A stretch of DNA of 64,000 nt from Bin5 sp965218625 (GCA_965218625.1 CBDCLG010000020.1:248001-312000); one strand, 5' to 3'. Counted from the first letter of the stretch, positions 17,696 through 27,026 are shown. Numbers and translations: made by a program. Notes: generated by a model from the sequence alone, not told the origin.

Positions 17696-19396
17696 ATGGA
17701 GGGCAAGACGATCAACAGGATTTCTCGCCGGCAATTCTTGAAAGTGTCAGCTTTCACCGCGGCCAGCCTCGCCGCGGCCGCATGTGCACAACCCGCCGCG
17801 CCCGCCGCGCTCGAAACCGAAGCCCCCGCAGCCGACGCCGAAATGGCCGACGGCGGCATTCCGCAGGGCGGCATCATCCGCTACAAAGGCTCCGGCGGCC
17901 GCACCACCTACTTCTCACCCCTCTGGTTTTATGAGACCACCGCTTGGCACAACACCATGAAACTGGTCTGGCCCGGCCTGGTCATCCATAACACAGAGGG
18001 CGGAATAGACCCCTACCTGGCTGAAAGTTTTGAGGTTGGGGAGGACGCGGCCAGCGTCACCTTCCACCTGCCCACTGACGCTCAGTGGAGCGACGGCGTC
18101 GCCCTGACCGCTCACGACGTCAAGTGGACCTACGAACGCTTCCTCACGCCCGGGTTCCTCGACATGACGGCCGGGGGCTGGGGTTTCCTCGATGGCAATC
18201 TGATCGAAGGCTATGTCGCCTTCGCCGAAGGTTCAGCCGACGAAGTCACCGGCATCCAGATCATCGACGACCATACCGTCCGCTTCCAGCTCGTCCAGCC
18301 CGATGTCACCTTCCTGCGCCTCCTCTACCGCTCGATTGCGCCCAGCCACGTCTACGAGAACGCCACCTCGATCGAGGAGATCGAAGCCAATCCCTGGAAC
18401 GCCCACTCGGACGTTCACTCAGGGCCCTTCCGCCTGGTCGAGTACAAGGAGACCCAGTACATCGAGCTCGAAGCGGTACGCCCGTACTGGCTCGACCTGC
18501 CCTACCTGCACGAAGCCAACGTCGACAAGATCATCATGTTCCAGAACCTGTCGCCCGAAGCGGCCATTGCCAAGGTCGAAGCCGGCGAACTTGAGATCCT
18601 GGAGCGGGCCGGCGGCGATATCCTGCAGCGCGCCAGCGAAATGGACGGCGCAACCCTCACCTGCAATCCGTCACCTTCCTTCGGCGGCCTCGGCGTCAAT
18701 GGCCGCAAGGAGTACCTCTTCGACAAGCGGGTGCGGCAGGCAATGATGCACGCGATTGACCGCGAAGTGCTCAACCAGCTCCGGTGGGAAGGTCTGGGCA
18801 AGGGGATCACGTCGCCGGTGAACTTCCCCGAGTGGGCCGCCAACCCCAACATCAACCCCTACGAGCATGACCCGGACAAGGCCCGCGCCATCCTCGAGGA
18901 AGTCGGATGGGATTTCGATCGCGAGATCATCTTCCAGAGCCATGCGGAAGGCGAAGATCCCATCGCCGCCTACGTGCAGCAGGCTCTGGGCGACGCCGGC
19001 ATCAACGTCAAGATCATCCACGTCAAGTACAGCGCCTTCATCGAAATCATGCGAGAAGGCAACATGGACCTCTGGTCCGAGAGCGGTTACGACGGCAGCC
19101 ACCCCGCGCTGGTGGCGGCCCACTGGGCCTGCGGCGGCGTCTACTCCGAGTGGACCGCCTACTGCAACGAGGAGCTGGATGAGCTGGTAAGCATGTCCGC
19201 CTCCACCACCGACCCCGAAAAGGCAAAGGAGATCGCCTGGGAGATTTCGGCGATCATGAACGATGAGCTTCCCTACCTGTGGGTCACGCAGGACCCGCTC
19301 TGCCATCTCGTCAGCGACAAGGTAGGCAACTTCATCTGGAATCCCAGTTTGGGTGACACCTCCTTCAACGCCGCCGACTGGTATCTCAAAGAGTAG
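17696..19396 (+). CDS. ABC importer solute-binding lipoprotein, family 5, Tat-type signal
   Basis: A 566-residue protein starting with a twin-arginine signal (ISRRQFLKVSAFTAASLAA) that ends in the lipobox-like AAAAC, so it is probably exported folded and lipid-anchored. The mature part has the family-5 pattern: PYLAESFEVGEDAASVTFHL, AQWSDGVALTAHDVKWTYER, and a closing ADWYLKE. The ATG at 17696 has AAAGGAGAGGAG upstream. The two permeases downstream belong to the same system; no ATPase genes are nearby, so it may borrow ATPases, for example from the 4.3-6.6 kb genes. Substrate unknown; the following sialidase-fold genes hint at a glycan-derived ligand. Confidence 0.92.
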   Translation: MEGKTINRISRRQFLKVSAFTAASLAAAACAQPAAPAALETEAPAADAEMADGGIPQGGIIRYKGSGGRTTYFSPLWFYETTAWHNTMKLVWPGLVIHNTEGGIDPYLAESFEVGEDAASVTFHLPTDAQWSDGVALTAHDVKWTYERFLTPGFLDMTAGGWGFLDGNLIEGYVAFAEGSADEVTGIQIIDDHTVRFQLVQPDVTFLRLLYRSIAPSHVYENATSIEEIEANPWNAHSDVHSGPFRLVEYKETQYIELEAVRPYWLDLPYLHEANVDKIIMFQNLSPEAAIAKVEAGELEILERAGGDILQRASEMDGATLTCNPSPSFGGLGVNGRKEYLFDKRVRQAMMHAIDREVLNQLRWEGLGKGITSPVNFPEWAANPNINPYEHDPDKARAILEEVGWDFDREIIFQSHAEGEDPIAAYVQQALGDAGINVKIIHVKYSAFIEIMREGNMDLWSESGYDGSHPALVAAHWACGGVYSEWTAYCNEELDELVSMSASTTDPEKAKEIAWEISAIMNDELPYLWVTQDPLCHLVSDKVGNFIWNPSLGDTSFNAADWYLKE

Positions 19397-19417
19397 CCGG
19401 CGCAAATCCATCGACAA

Positions 19418-19442
19418 CGGCGGGCGCCTGCAGCGCCCGCCG
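19418..19442 (+). terminator. GC hairpin between binding-protein and permease genes
   Basis: A perfect 10-bp stem CGGCGGGCGC / GCGCCCGCCG with loop CTGCA, 21 bp after the binding-protein stop. No T run follows, so it is more likely an RNA-stabilising or partial attenuation hairpin than a full terminator. That would fit higher binding-protein than permease expression. Confidence 0.5.
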
Positions 19443-19517
19443 CCTTCAAGCTGGAGCGGTCAGGTGGTTGGCCCGACGCGCCGACCGCCTGCCCGACGTG
19501 GGCGAAAGGCTTAGATT

Positions 19518-20510
19518 GTGGGCAGGTATCTCGTCAAACGGTTGATGCTGATGGTCCCCGTGCTCTTCGTCATCAGCCTGCTCAACTTCGCCCTCTACAG
19601 CTTCGCGCCCGGCGACCCCGTCACCCTCATGATGAACCCCCTCCTCGGCACGTCCGGCCCCGGGTCGCGCATGACAATGGAGAAGCTGGATGAGATGATC
19701 GAAACGCAGCGCGAAATTCGCGGCCTCAACCGCCCGTGGTATGAAAGGTACGTCCTCTGGCTTGGCGAACTGGCGCGCGGCAATCTGGGGCGCTCGATGG
19801 TCTCCAAAATCCCCGTAGTCGAGATCATCGGCGAATATACCTGGCCTTCAGTGCAGCTGAACATCCTCAGCATCGCACTCAGCGCCCTGCTCGGCCTCGC
19901 GCTCGGTGTCCTCCAGGCCGTCAAGAAATATTCGCTTTTCGACTACACCGCCGCCTTTTTCTCCTTCTTCTACGTCAGCATGCCCGGCTTCTTCCTCGCC
20001 ATGATCCTCATCTACGTCTTCGCCCTGGTGCTCGGCTGGCTCCCCACCGGCGGCTACGAGACCGTCGGCATGCCCTACTCCTTCTGGGACCGCGTCCGCC
20101 ACCTCATCCTCCCCGCCGCCACCCTCAGCTTCGGCGGCCTGCCCTACATCATGCGCATCACCCGCACCGCCATGCTTGAAGTCATGGGCGAGGACTACAT
20201 CCGCACCGCGCGCGCCAAGGGGCTGTCCGAAAAGCTTGTCATGCTCAAGCACGCCCTGCGCAACTGCCTCATCCCCGTCACCACCCTCGTCGGCGGGATG
20301 ATCATGTGGCTCTTCGGCGGCTCGGTCATCGTCGAGACCGTCTTCTCCTGGCCCGGCCTCGGCCTCCTGTTTATCCGTGTCGTGCGCGAGCGCGACTATC
20401 CCATCATCATGGGGCTCGTCATGATCAGCTCCCTGCTCAGCGTCGTCATCATCCTCCTGACCGACGTCGTCTATACCATTGTCGACCCGCGCGTCCGCCT
20501 GGAAAGATAA
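19518..20510 (+). CDS. Peptide/nickel-type ABC importer permease (DppB type)
   Basis: A 330-residue permease beginning MGRYLVKRLMLMVPVLFVIS, with the usual external segment after helix 1 and five more spans. The EAA loop reads YIRTARAKGLSEKLVMLKHAL. The start is a GTG at 19518 with a weak AAAGG upstream. It pairs with the permease that follows after two bases. Confidence 0.93.
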   Translation: MGRYLVKRLMLMVPVLFVISLLNFALYSFAPGDPVTLMMNPLLGTSGPGSRMTMEKLDEMIETQREIRGLNRPWYERYVLWLGELARGNLGRSMVSKIPVVEIIGEYTWPSVQLNILSIALSALLGLALGVLQAVKKYSLFDYTAAFFSFFYVSMPGFFLAMILIYVFALVLGWLPTGGYETVGMPYSFWDRVRHLILPAATLSFGGLPYIMRITRTAMLEVMGEDYIRTARAKGLSEKLVMLKHALRNCLIPVTTLVGGMIMWLFGGSVIVETVFSWPGLGLLFIRVVRERDYPIIMGLVMISSLLSVVIILLTDVVYTIVDPRVRLER

Positions 20511-20512
20511 AA

Positions 20513-21397
20513 TTGGCCACCTTGCGGCTGGAAGAATCAACCGAGACCCTCAGCTCGCGCGCCTGGGCTCGCTTTCGCCGCCATCGCCTCGCGATCGTGA
20601 GTTCGGTCGTCCTCGCCGGCATCCTCCTCCTCGTCATCGCCGCCCCCCTGCTCGCGCCCCAGGGCCCCATCTACCTCGACGTCATGAACCGCTACGCTTC
20701 CCCCGACGCCGACCACTGGCTCGGCACCGACCGGGTCGGACGCGATGTCTGGGCCCGCGTCCTCTACGGCGGCCGCGTCTCCCTCTCCGTCTCACTCGTC
20801 ATCACGGGCATCCTCTTCACCATCGGCATCGTCGCCGGCGCCGTCTCCGGCTACGCCGGCGGCCTGGTTGACGTCATCCTCCAGCGCACGATGGAGATCG
20901 TCAACGCCATGCCCGCACTCATCATCGTCATCAGCATCGCGGCGCTCACCGGCGACCCCAACATCGTCGTCACCATGATCGTCCTCGGCCTGCTCGGCTG
21001 GGGTGAAATCTACCGCTTCGTGCGCGGCCAGATTCTCTCCCTGCGCGAGGAGGACTTCGTCCTCGCCGCCCGCAGCATCGGCGTCTCCACCAGGCAGATC
21101 GTCCTCCGCCACGTCCTACCCAACGTCGTCCCCTACCTCATCGTACAGCTCGCCTTCAGCCTGCCCGGCGCCATCCTCACCGAGACCTCGCTCAGCTTCC
21201 TCGGCCTCGGCGTCCAGGAACCCACCGCCAGCTGGGGCAACGTCGTCGGCGCCGTCCGTTCGCTCGACAACCTCGAGAAAAGACCCTGGATGTGGCTGCC
21301 CGCCGGCTTCATGATCACCCTTACCGTCCTCTGCATCAACTTCATCGGCGACGCGCTGCGCGACGCACTCGACCCGCGCGCCCTGATCGAAAAATAG
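20513..21397 (+). CDS. Peptide/nickel-type ABC importer permease (DppC type)
   Basis: A 294-residue permease. The start is taken as the TTG at 20513, two bases after the stop of the preceding gene and six bases after GGAAAG; no ATG or GTG occurs at a suitable place and the longer open frame would run through the upstream permease gene. Conserved parts are LGTDRVGRDVWARVLYGGR near the start of the transport domain and the EAA loop STRQIVLRHVLPNVVPYL. Very tight spacing suggests translational coupling with the partner permease. Confidence 0.9.
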   Translation: MATLRLEESTETLSSRAWARFRRHRLAIVSSVVLAGILLLVIAAPLLAPQGPIYLDVMNRYASPDADHWLGTDRVGRDVWARVLYGGRVSLSVSLVITGILFTIGIVAGAVSGYAGGLVDVILQRTMEIVNAMPALIIVISIAALTGDPNIVVTMIVLGLLGWGEIYRFVRGQILSLREEDFVLAARSIGVSTRQIVLRHVLPNVVPYLIVQLAFSLPGAILTETSLSFLGLGVQEPTASWGNVVGAVRSLDNLEKRPWMWLPAGFMITLTVLCINFIGDALRDALDPRALIEK

Positions 21398-21406
21398 GAG
21401 CCAACC

Positions 21407-22504
21407 ATGTCCCAAATTCCCTTTGTGCTCAAAGTCGGACAGGTCCGCACCTACGGCGAGGGCCAGAACTTCGCCTGGGTCCGCAGCGCCCAGAGCCCGG
21501 ACGGCGCTATCTACCTCTGCAAAGGAATGAAGTCGGTCGACGGCGGCCGCACCGTCATCCCACATGACGACGATCGCTGGCAGCGCATCCTGCGGCCGAA
21601 CCAGCCGCGCGACTACGGCGAAGAACACCGCCTCATCTCGATCCACTGGCGGCCCGGCCTCTTCGTCGCCCTCAGCCAGAGCGTCGAATACGGGTCCCAA
21701 GGCGTCTACCACGCCCAGCTGTGGCGCTCCACCGACGACCTCGAAACCATCGAGGAGATCACCTCCGTCCTGCGCATCGCCGACGGCCCCCGCCGCAAAC
21801 GCGAACCCGGCGAATGGTACGGCCTCTACGCCTGGCGCAACATCGTCGAAATGCCCGACGGCTCCCTCCTCGCCACCATCGAGGGCAACTTCCACAGCGA
21901 CCGCGTCGCACCCATCGGCGCCCGCAACAGGAACGAGATCCCCTCCGAAGAGCCCTACAAGCTCAGGACCTCAGTCGTCCGTTCGACCGACGCCGGCGAA
22001 TCGTGGGACTACATCTCCACCGTCGCCCGCCCTTCCGAGGACGACGACGCCGTCGGCGAAGGCTTCGCCGAGCCCAGCTTCACGCTGCTCGACGACGGCA
22101 ACCTCTTCTGCATCATGCGCAGCGGCAACTACACGCCGCTCTACGGCGCCTGGAGCTCGGATGGAGGAAATAGCTGGGAGGGTCCGGTCTACACCGGCCT
22201 CGAACGCGGCCTCGACCCCTGCCTGCTCAAGCTCGCCGACGGACGCCTGCTCTGCTGCTACGGCACGCGCTATCCGGCCGGCTCCCCCGGCGGTCCCGGT
22301 GAGTCGGGCAAAGGCGCCGGCATCCTCAAACTCGCCATCAGCGAGGACGGCACCGGCAGAAACTGGGTCGAAACGACCATCGGCAAGGGGCTCGGCTCGG
22401 CCTACTCGACCATCTACGAGGTCGAGCCAAATCTGATCTTCTGCCAGGTCGACGGCTGGTACTGGCGCGTCATGCTCAGGCCGAGAATCCCCGATACGCT
22501 CTGA
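21407..22504 (+). CDS. Sialidase/neuraminidase-fold (BNR-type propeller) protein, copy 1
   Basis: A 365-residue protein with recurring sialidase-type units, for example VVRSTDAGESWDYIS and GAWSSDGGNSWEGPV, and a GEGFAEPSFTLLDDG strand. No signal peptide is present, so if it is an enzyme it acts in the cytoplasm on imported material. It starts 9 bp after the permease gene with GGAGCC before the ATG, so it is part of the importer operon. The next gene encodes a close paralog of the same length. Exact activity (exo-sialidase, other glycosidase, or non-catalytic) cannot be decided from sequence alone. Confidence 0.82.
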   Translation: MSQIPFVLKVGQVRTYGEGQNFAWVRSAQSPDGAIYLCKGMKSVDGGRTVIPHDDDRWQRILRPNQPRDYGEEHRLISIHWRPGLFVALSQSVEYGSQGVYHAQLWRSTDDLETIEEITSVLRIADGPRRKREPGEWYGLYAWRNIVEMPDGSLLATIEGNFHSDRVAPIGARNRNEIPSEEPYKLRTSVVRSTDAGESWDYISTVARPSEDDDAVGEGFAEPSFTLLDDGNLFCIMRSGNYTPLYGAWSSDGGNSWEGPVYTGLERGLDPCLLKLADGRLLCCYGTRYPAGSPGGPGESGKGAGILKLAISEDGTGRNWVETTIGKGLGSAYSTIYEVEPNLIFCQVDGWYWRVMLRPRIPDTL

Positions 22505-22594
22505 GCCGGACAGCTTCAGACGCCGCCATCAAATACACATGAAGTGAGCAAGGCCGCGCTGCCGCGCTTGCCGAACGGAAAACAGGAGCCCACT

Positions 22595-23692
22595 ATGTCC
22601 CAAATTCCCTTTGTGCTGAAAATAGGGCAGGTCCGCAACTTCGGCGAGGGCCGCAACTTCATCTGGGTCCGCTGCATCCAGGGCCCCGACGGCACAATCT
22701 ACTTCCGCGGCAAATTCAAGTCCATTGACCGCGGCCGCACCGTCATCCCACACGACGATGACCGCTGGGAGCGCATCCTGCGGCCCAACAATCCTGACGG
22801 TATCGGCGAGGAAAACAGTTTCGTCGCCGTTCTCTGCCGCCCCGGCCTCTTCCTCGCCCTCGGCCAGGACCTCGAATACGAGTCTCTCGGCATCTACCAC
22901 GCCCCGATGTGGCGTTCCACCGACGACCTCGAAACCATCGAAGAAACAACCTCGGTCTTCCGCGTCCCCGACGGCCCCCGCCGCAAGCGCAATCGCTACG
23001 AATGGTACGGCATCTACACCTGGCGCAGCATCCTTGAAATGCCCGACGGCTCGCTGCTCGCCGCCATCGAAGGCAACTTCCACTCCGACCGCGTCGTGCC
23101 CATCGGCCACCGCAACAGGGAAGAGTTCCCCGGCGACGAGCCCTACAAGCTTCGCACCGCTGTCGTGCGTTCCACCGATGGCGGCGAGTCGTGGGACTAC
23201 GTCTCCACCGTCGTCGCTCCAACCGAGGACGACGACGCCGTCGGCGAAGGCTACGGCGAGCCCAGCATCGTCATGCTCGACAACGGCCAGCTCTATTGCA
23301 TCATGCGCAGCGGAAACTACACGCCGCTCTACGGCGCGTGGAGCTCCGACAATGGGGAGACATGGGAGGGACCGGTCTACACCGGCCTCGAACGCGGCCT
23401 CGACCCCTGCCTCATCAAGCTTGCGGACGGCCGCCTGCTCTGCTGTTACGGCGTGCGCTACCCCCCAGGCTCACCGGGGGGCCCCGGCGAATCGGGCATG
23501 GGCCAAGCCATAATCAAACTCGCCATCAGCGAGGATGGCAGCGGACGCGATTGGGTCGAGACCACCATCGGCGAAGGCATCGGCTCATCCTATCCGACCA
23601 TAATCGAGGTCGAGCCCAACCTCATATTCTGCCAGGTCGACGGCTACTACTGGCGGGTGATGCTCAGACCGAGGATCCCCGATACGCTCTGA
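22595..23692 (+). CDS. Sialidase/neuraminidase-fold (BNR-type propeller) protein, copy 2
   Basis: A 365-residue paralog of the preceding gene, with the same start (MSQIPFVLK) and end (RPRIPDTL) and alignable throughout without length change. The frame is open further upstream, but CAGGAGCCCACT before the ATG at 22595 and the paralog set the start. Nucleotide similarity is also high, so this is a fairly recent tandem duplication. Differences cluster in the first 90 residues (CKGMKSVDGG against RGKFKSIDRG). It is the last gene of the plus-strand operon and converges on the dipeptidase gene. Confidence 0.82.
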   Translation: MSQIPFVLKIGQVRNFGEGRNFIWVRCIQGPDGTIYFRGKFKSIDRGRTVIPHDDDRWERILRPNNPDGIGEENSFVAVLCRPGLFLALGQDLEYESLGIYHAPMWRSTDDLETIEETTSVFRVPDGPRRKRNRYEWYGIYTWRSILEMPDGSLLAAIEGNFHSDRVVPIGHRNREEFPGDEPYKLRTAVVRSTDGGESWDYVSTVVAPTEDDDAVGEGYGEPSIVMLDNGQLYCIMRSGNYTPLYGAWSSDNGETWEGPVYTGLERGLDPCLIKLADGRLLCCYGVRYPPGSPGGPGESGMGQAIIKLAISEDGSGRDWVETTIGEGIGSSYPTIIEVEPNLIFCQVDGYYWRVMLRPRIPDTL

Positions 23693-23713
23693 GCCGGGCG
23701 GCACCGAGCGGGT

Positions 23714-24739
23714 TCAGGATGCCCACACCTCGCCGAACAGCCGCAGCCAGTTCCCGCCCAGGATCTTGGCCGCGTCGTCCGTGCTGTAGCCGCGCTCCAG
23801 CAGCGCGGCCGCCAGGTTCGGCATATCGGCCGGCGTCTCCAGCCCCGGCGGATACAGCTGGACCTTGCGGTAGTCGATCGCCGGGTCAGCCACGAACTTG
23901 CCCGGATATTTCGTCCCCTGCTGCGACAGAATATACTTCCAGAACGCATCCGGCTGGTCCTGTGTAAAGTCGTTTCCCACACCCACGTGGTCGATCCCCA
24001 CCCGCGCCACCAGGTCATCGATCGCGTCCACGAAGTCCGCCAGCGTCGAGTCGGTCCCGTTGAGCAGAAATGTCGTGATCGACGTCGCCCCGATCACGCC
24101 CCCCTTCTCCGCACAGCGCGTCAGCGCCTCTTCCGTCTTGTTCCGCTCCGTGTCAAAATAGGACTTGGCGTTGGCGTGCGTGATCGCCACCGGCCGCTCC
24201 GACGCCTCGATCGCCTCCACCGTTGTCCGCTCCCCCACGTGCGACAGGTCGATCACAATGCCCAGCCGGTTCATCTCCGCGACCGCGTCCACGCCGAAGT
24301 TGCTCAACCCGTCGTCGCGCCGCTCGAAGCAGCCGTTCCCCAGCAGATTGCGCTCATTGTACGTAAGCTGGATCACCCGCACGCCCAGCGCATGGAACAG
24401 CGCCAGCCGGTCAAGCTCGTTCTCGATCGGCGTCGCATTCTGAAAGCCCAGGATCACGCCCACCTTCCCATCCCGCTTCGCCCGCCCAATGTCCTCCACG
24501 CTCTTCACCTGCATCAGCACATCTTCATACCTCCTGATGCGGTGCAGCCACGCCGCGATATTGTCCAGCGTCTGCGTAAAACCTTCCAGCGTCGCCGCCG
24601 TCGCATTAAACGCCGTAATCCCGCCCGCCCGCAAGCTCTCGATCACCGCCGGGCTGTCCCAGTTGCTCACGTTCAGGCTGTCGATCACGACCGCGTCACT
24701 GTAAAACGCCCGCGCATCTAATTCGTAGGATTCGTTCAC
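23714..24739 (-). CDS. Membrane dipeptidase family (peptidase M19) protein
   Basis: A 341-residue TIM-barrel metallohydrolase of the renal-dipeptidase type: VGVILGFQNATPIEN, RVIQLTYNERNLLGNGC, GIVIDLSHVGERTT, RPVAITHANAK, HVGVGNDF and ILGGNWLRLF. The first zinc site of the family (His-x-Asp near the N-terminus) reads VIDSLNVS here, so that His-x-Asp is missing; the bridging Glu region and distal His residues are also altered in part. The GTG at 24739 with GGAGCAAGA upstream is preferred over longer starts. Bacterial members cleave dipeptides, often with D-residues. It is convergent with the sialidase operon. Confidence 0.85.
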   Translation of the reverse strand: MNESYELDARAFYSDAVVIDSLNVSNWDSPAVIESLRAGGITAFNATAATLEGFTQTLDNIAAWLHRIRRYEDVLMQVKSVEDIGRAKRDGKVGVILGFQNATPIENELDRLALFHALGVRVIQLTYNERNLLGNGCFERRDDGLSNFGVDAVAEMNRLGIVIDLSHVGERTTVEAIEASERPVAITHANAKSYFDTERNKTEEALTRCAEKGGVIGATSITTFLLNGTDSTLADFVDAIDDLVARVGIDHVGVGNDFTQDQPDAFWKYILSQQGTKYPGKFVADPAIDYRKVQLYPPGLETPADMPNLAAALLERGYSTDDAAKILGGNWLRLFGEVWAS

Positions 24740-25050
24740 TCTTGCTCCGTTTCCGGTTCGGTCGCATGACTCTAACAGGGTGCTAGACCGAAAACCGTGC
24801 TCAGTTGGCATAAGACCGGCACACTTTAGTTCACTACATCGCCGCCCCATCTGCTGAGACAGTAGCCACGCAGAAAGTTCTCACGCCGGGCCTATGCAGT
24901 CTTCGCTTTGCGAGAAATTATCCTGCCTCTTGGTAGGACCACAAGACACGAGCATCATGAGGTGGTTATTCCGGGGCTGCAAGAAGTGGTTTGAGCGGGG
25001 GGTTGGCGCGACGGACCTTTCGATGTGGCCCCATAGTCCAAGGATTGCAG
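24740..25050. other. Intergenic stretch, nothing supported
   Basis: Both strands have short open frames, but none has a ribosome binding site or a recognisable product. Base composition falls toward that of the following three-gene cassette. No repeat, hairpin or RNA gene was recognised. Confidence 0.5.
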
Positions 25051-25563
25051 TTATTTCTGGAAACGTGAAGTGGGTTTCTCGTGGCAATCTGCTACCTTGC
25101 GTGTAGGAAGAGGGCTAGGCACAGGGAAAAACTTTCCGTCTCTATTTGCAAGCGCAGAGAGTGCTGTTGACACCGACAGGCTATTTGCAAGCAATGCCGC
25201 ATGTGCAGGATTCTTTCCTGGGCGAAAGATTAACGTACTGGGTGGTGTACCCTTTCTCGAAACACTCCTCACCACACTGCCCGCACCCAATTTGACGTAA
25301 TCTCCACCCTCTTTGACTCTAAGGTCTCCTCTATATTCACAAACTCGATAGATGATTTCCTCGTCGGTTGCACCACAAAACCATTGCATTACGCTAAAAG
25401 AAACATCTGCCGCAGGGTTCTTCCGATTCTCAAATGCACGTGCAGAAACTACCATTCGAATTACTCCATCATTAACCGTTCTAACAGTTCCAGGGAAACA
25501 ATATCTAGCTACATGAAAGTCTACAGGAACCGACTCGTCAGCTTTCAATCTATTCCTTGTCAT
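25051..25563 (-). CDS. Hypothetical protein, third gene of an overlapping three-gene cassette
   Basis: A 170-residue protein starting at the ATG at 25563, which lies inside the end of the upstream gene (14-bp overlap), so it is probably translated by coupling. It has no signal or membrane segment. The middle contains a SVMQWFCGATDEEIIYRV segment and the C-terminal 50 residues are basic and Pro-containing, probably disordered. I do not recognise the family. Lower GC than the surrounding genome. Confidence 0.65.
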   Translation of the reverse strand: MTRNRLKADESVPVDFHVARYCFPGTVRTVNDGVIRMVVSARAFENRKNPAADVSFSVMQWFCGATDEEIIYRVCEYRGDLRVKEGGDYVKLGAGSVVRSVSRKGTPPSTLIFRPGKNPAHAALLANSLSVSTALSALANRDGKFFPVPSPLPTRKVADCHEKPTSRFQK

Positions 25564-26368
25564 ACCCAACCAATTTCTTGGTGAATAATTCAACTATAGT
25601 CTTCATCTTACTGTGAGACATAGTCCCCGATAAACTGAGCCTCTCTCTTTCATCGTCCCAGGGTCCAGACAGCATCGCAAATTCTATCAATGTAGGAGAA
25701 ACAAATCTGAGAACGATCTGCCCATCTCCTTCACCCCAAAACATATCATCTTCATGATCTTCGGTGCGTCTTGAAGATAAGAACCACTCAAGATCAGCAT
25801 TACCTTCAAAATCTGACTTGATTGCAGAAAACGGTAAATCATCGTTTTCGACAAGGAACCGAGCGGCAGCTTTCAAAGTCTCAAATATGAATCCTGGATG
25901 CTCTCCTTCATCTAGATTCTCTTTCCTTCTCTCCAAATACTTGTGGAACTGCTCGACCTGATCTGAAAATCCCACCTCAACCAAAGCATTCAATAGCTCT
26001 TCCTCGTCTCTTGAATTTCGAACCAGTCGCAGACCCTTTTCTTTTTTTGGGTCCCTATGAATGAACTCCAATTCAACTTCATAGAGATGATCTCCTAATG
26101 CCCAAACACCTCGACTTTCTGTACTAAATTCAAAGGCACTTTCGTCATAGCGATAAGACCTAAATCTACCTCCATGTGACACAGCTAGGCCATGCGTCTC
26201 ATAGACCTTTCTTTCGCTAGAGGGCGAATGCGGATGTTGGATGGGTGATGAACTTTTAACTGCAACCTTTCCAAGTATGCTTCGAATTTGTTCTACCCAT
26301 TTGTGAGGTTCTTCAGGATTAGGTGCTGATTCAGGCCAATCTTGCACAATAGCCTCACTCACCATCAT
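25550..26368 (-). CDS. Hypothetical protein, second gene of an overlapping three-gene cassette
   Basis: A 272-residue acidic protein. Its start overlaps the end of the first cassette gene by 14 bp, and GGTAAGGA precedes the paired ATGs. It alternates beta-rich and helical stretches, has a GRFRSYRYDESAFEFS segment and a conserved-looking VSPTLIEFAMLSGPWDDE near the end. No catalytic motif, signal or membrane segment is visible. Family not recognised. Confidence 0.68.
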   Translation of the reverse strand: MMVSEAIVQDWPESAPNPEEPHKWVEQIRSILGKVAVKSSSPIQHPHSPSSERKVYETHGLAVSHGGRFRSYRYDESAFEFSTESRGVWALGDHLYEVELEFIHRDPKKEKGLRLVRNSRDEEELLNALVEVGFSDQVEQFHKYLERRKENLDEGEHPGFIFETLKAAARFLVENDDLPFSAIKSDFEGNADLEWFLSSRRTEDHEDDMFWGEGDGQIVLRFVSPTLIEFAMLSGPWDDERERLSLSGTMSHSKMKTIVELFTKKLVGYDKE

Positions 26369-27026
26369 TCCTTACCTCCATTAGTGATTCGAACTCCCGG
26401 AATGATTTTCGCTCATGCTCACGCCATTCAGACAACCAGCCAATTAGATCAGTGCAATCTTCAAATCCGTCCTTATACACACCGCACCCAACAGAAATGA
26501 ATTCCTGTTCGGCCTCATCATTGCTTGTCGTCTGAACTGAAGAAATCCTAAAGTACATCTCCATCTCATCAATTCTTATTCGAAAAGACAAACCCAACGT
26601 GAAGAAATCTTTCCATTTTTCAGGAACAACCCTTGGACTTAGAAAGTGATCTGTGAGACATTTGTTGGAGTTCCCACTTGGAATGTGTGCAACCCAATGA
26701 ATTGAAGACGCGTCGAAAATTTTCTGATTCACCGAAGTCAAATACCTTACTGACACTCCAACGGTATCGTTGCCTTCCCCCCAATCACGTTCCTGCTCTT
26801 GATGTACTTGGAAAGAACTGTCGTCCATAAATAAGATCACGCCGTTCTCATATCGCAATCTGGCTGACAAAGGATTCATCTCAACTTCTTCAACTTCCCA
26901 GTCGTTGGGTACCACCCCTCTGGAAATTAAGAATCCGTGATGCAAACTATATGGTTCGTGACGATTAGGATCTTCGGCATGAACAACGCAGGCGAAGCTA
27001 GTCAACTTCATATCTTCTATAATCAT
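26355..27026 (-). CDS. Hypothetical protein, first gene of an overlapping three-gene cassette
   Basis: A 223-residue protein beginning MIIEDMKLTSFACVVHAED, with AAGGATAAACA before the ATG. The sequence suggests a mainly beta N-terminal half (NPLSARLRYENGVILFMDDS, VRYLTSV, SIHWVAHIP) and a helical acidic C-terminus. No family recognised and no signal peptide. It leads the three-gene unit; a TACAAT box lies upstream at about 27.1 kb but no clear -35 was found. Confidence 0.68.
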   Translation of the reverse strand: MIIEDMKLTSFACVVHAEDPNRHEPYSLHHGFLISRGVVPNDWEVEEVEMNPLSARLRYENGVILFMDDSSFQVHQEQERDWGEGNDTVGVSVRYLTSVNQKIFDASSIHWVAHIPSGNSNKCLTDHFLSPRVVPEKWKDFFTLGLSFRIRIDEMEMYFRISSVQTTSNDEAEQEFISVGCGVYKDGFEDCTDLIGWLSEWREHERKSFREFESLMEVRNDGE

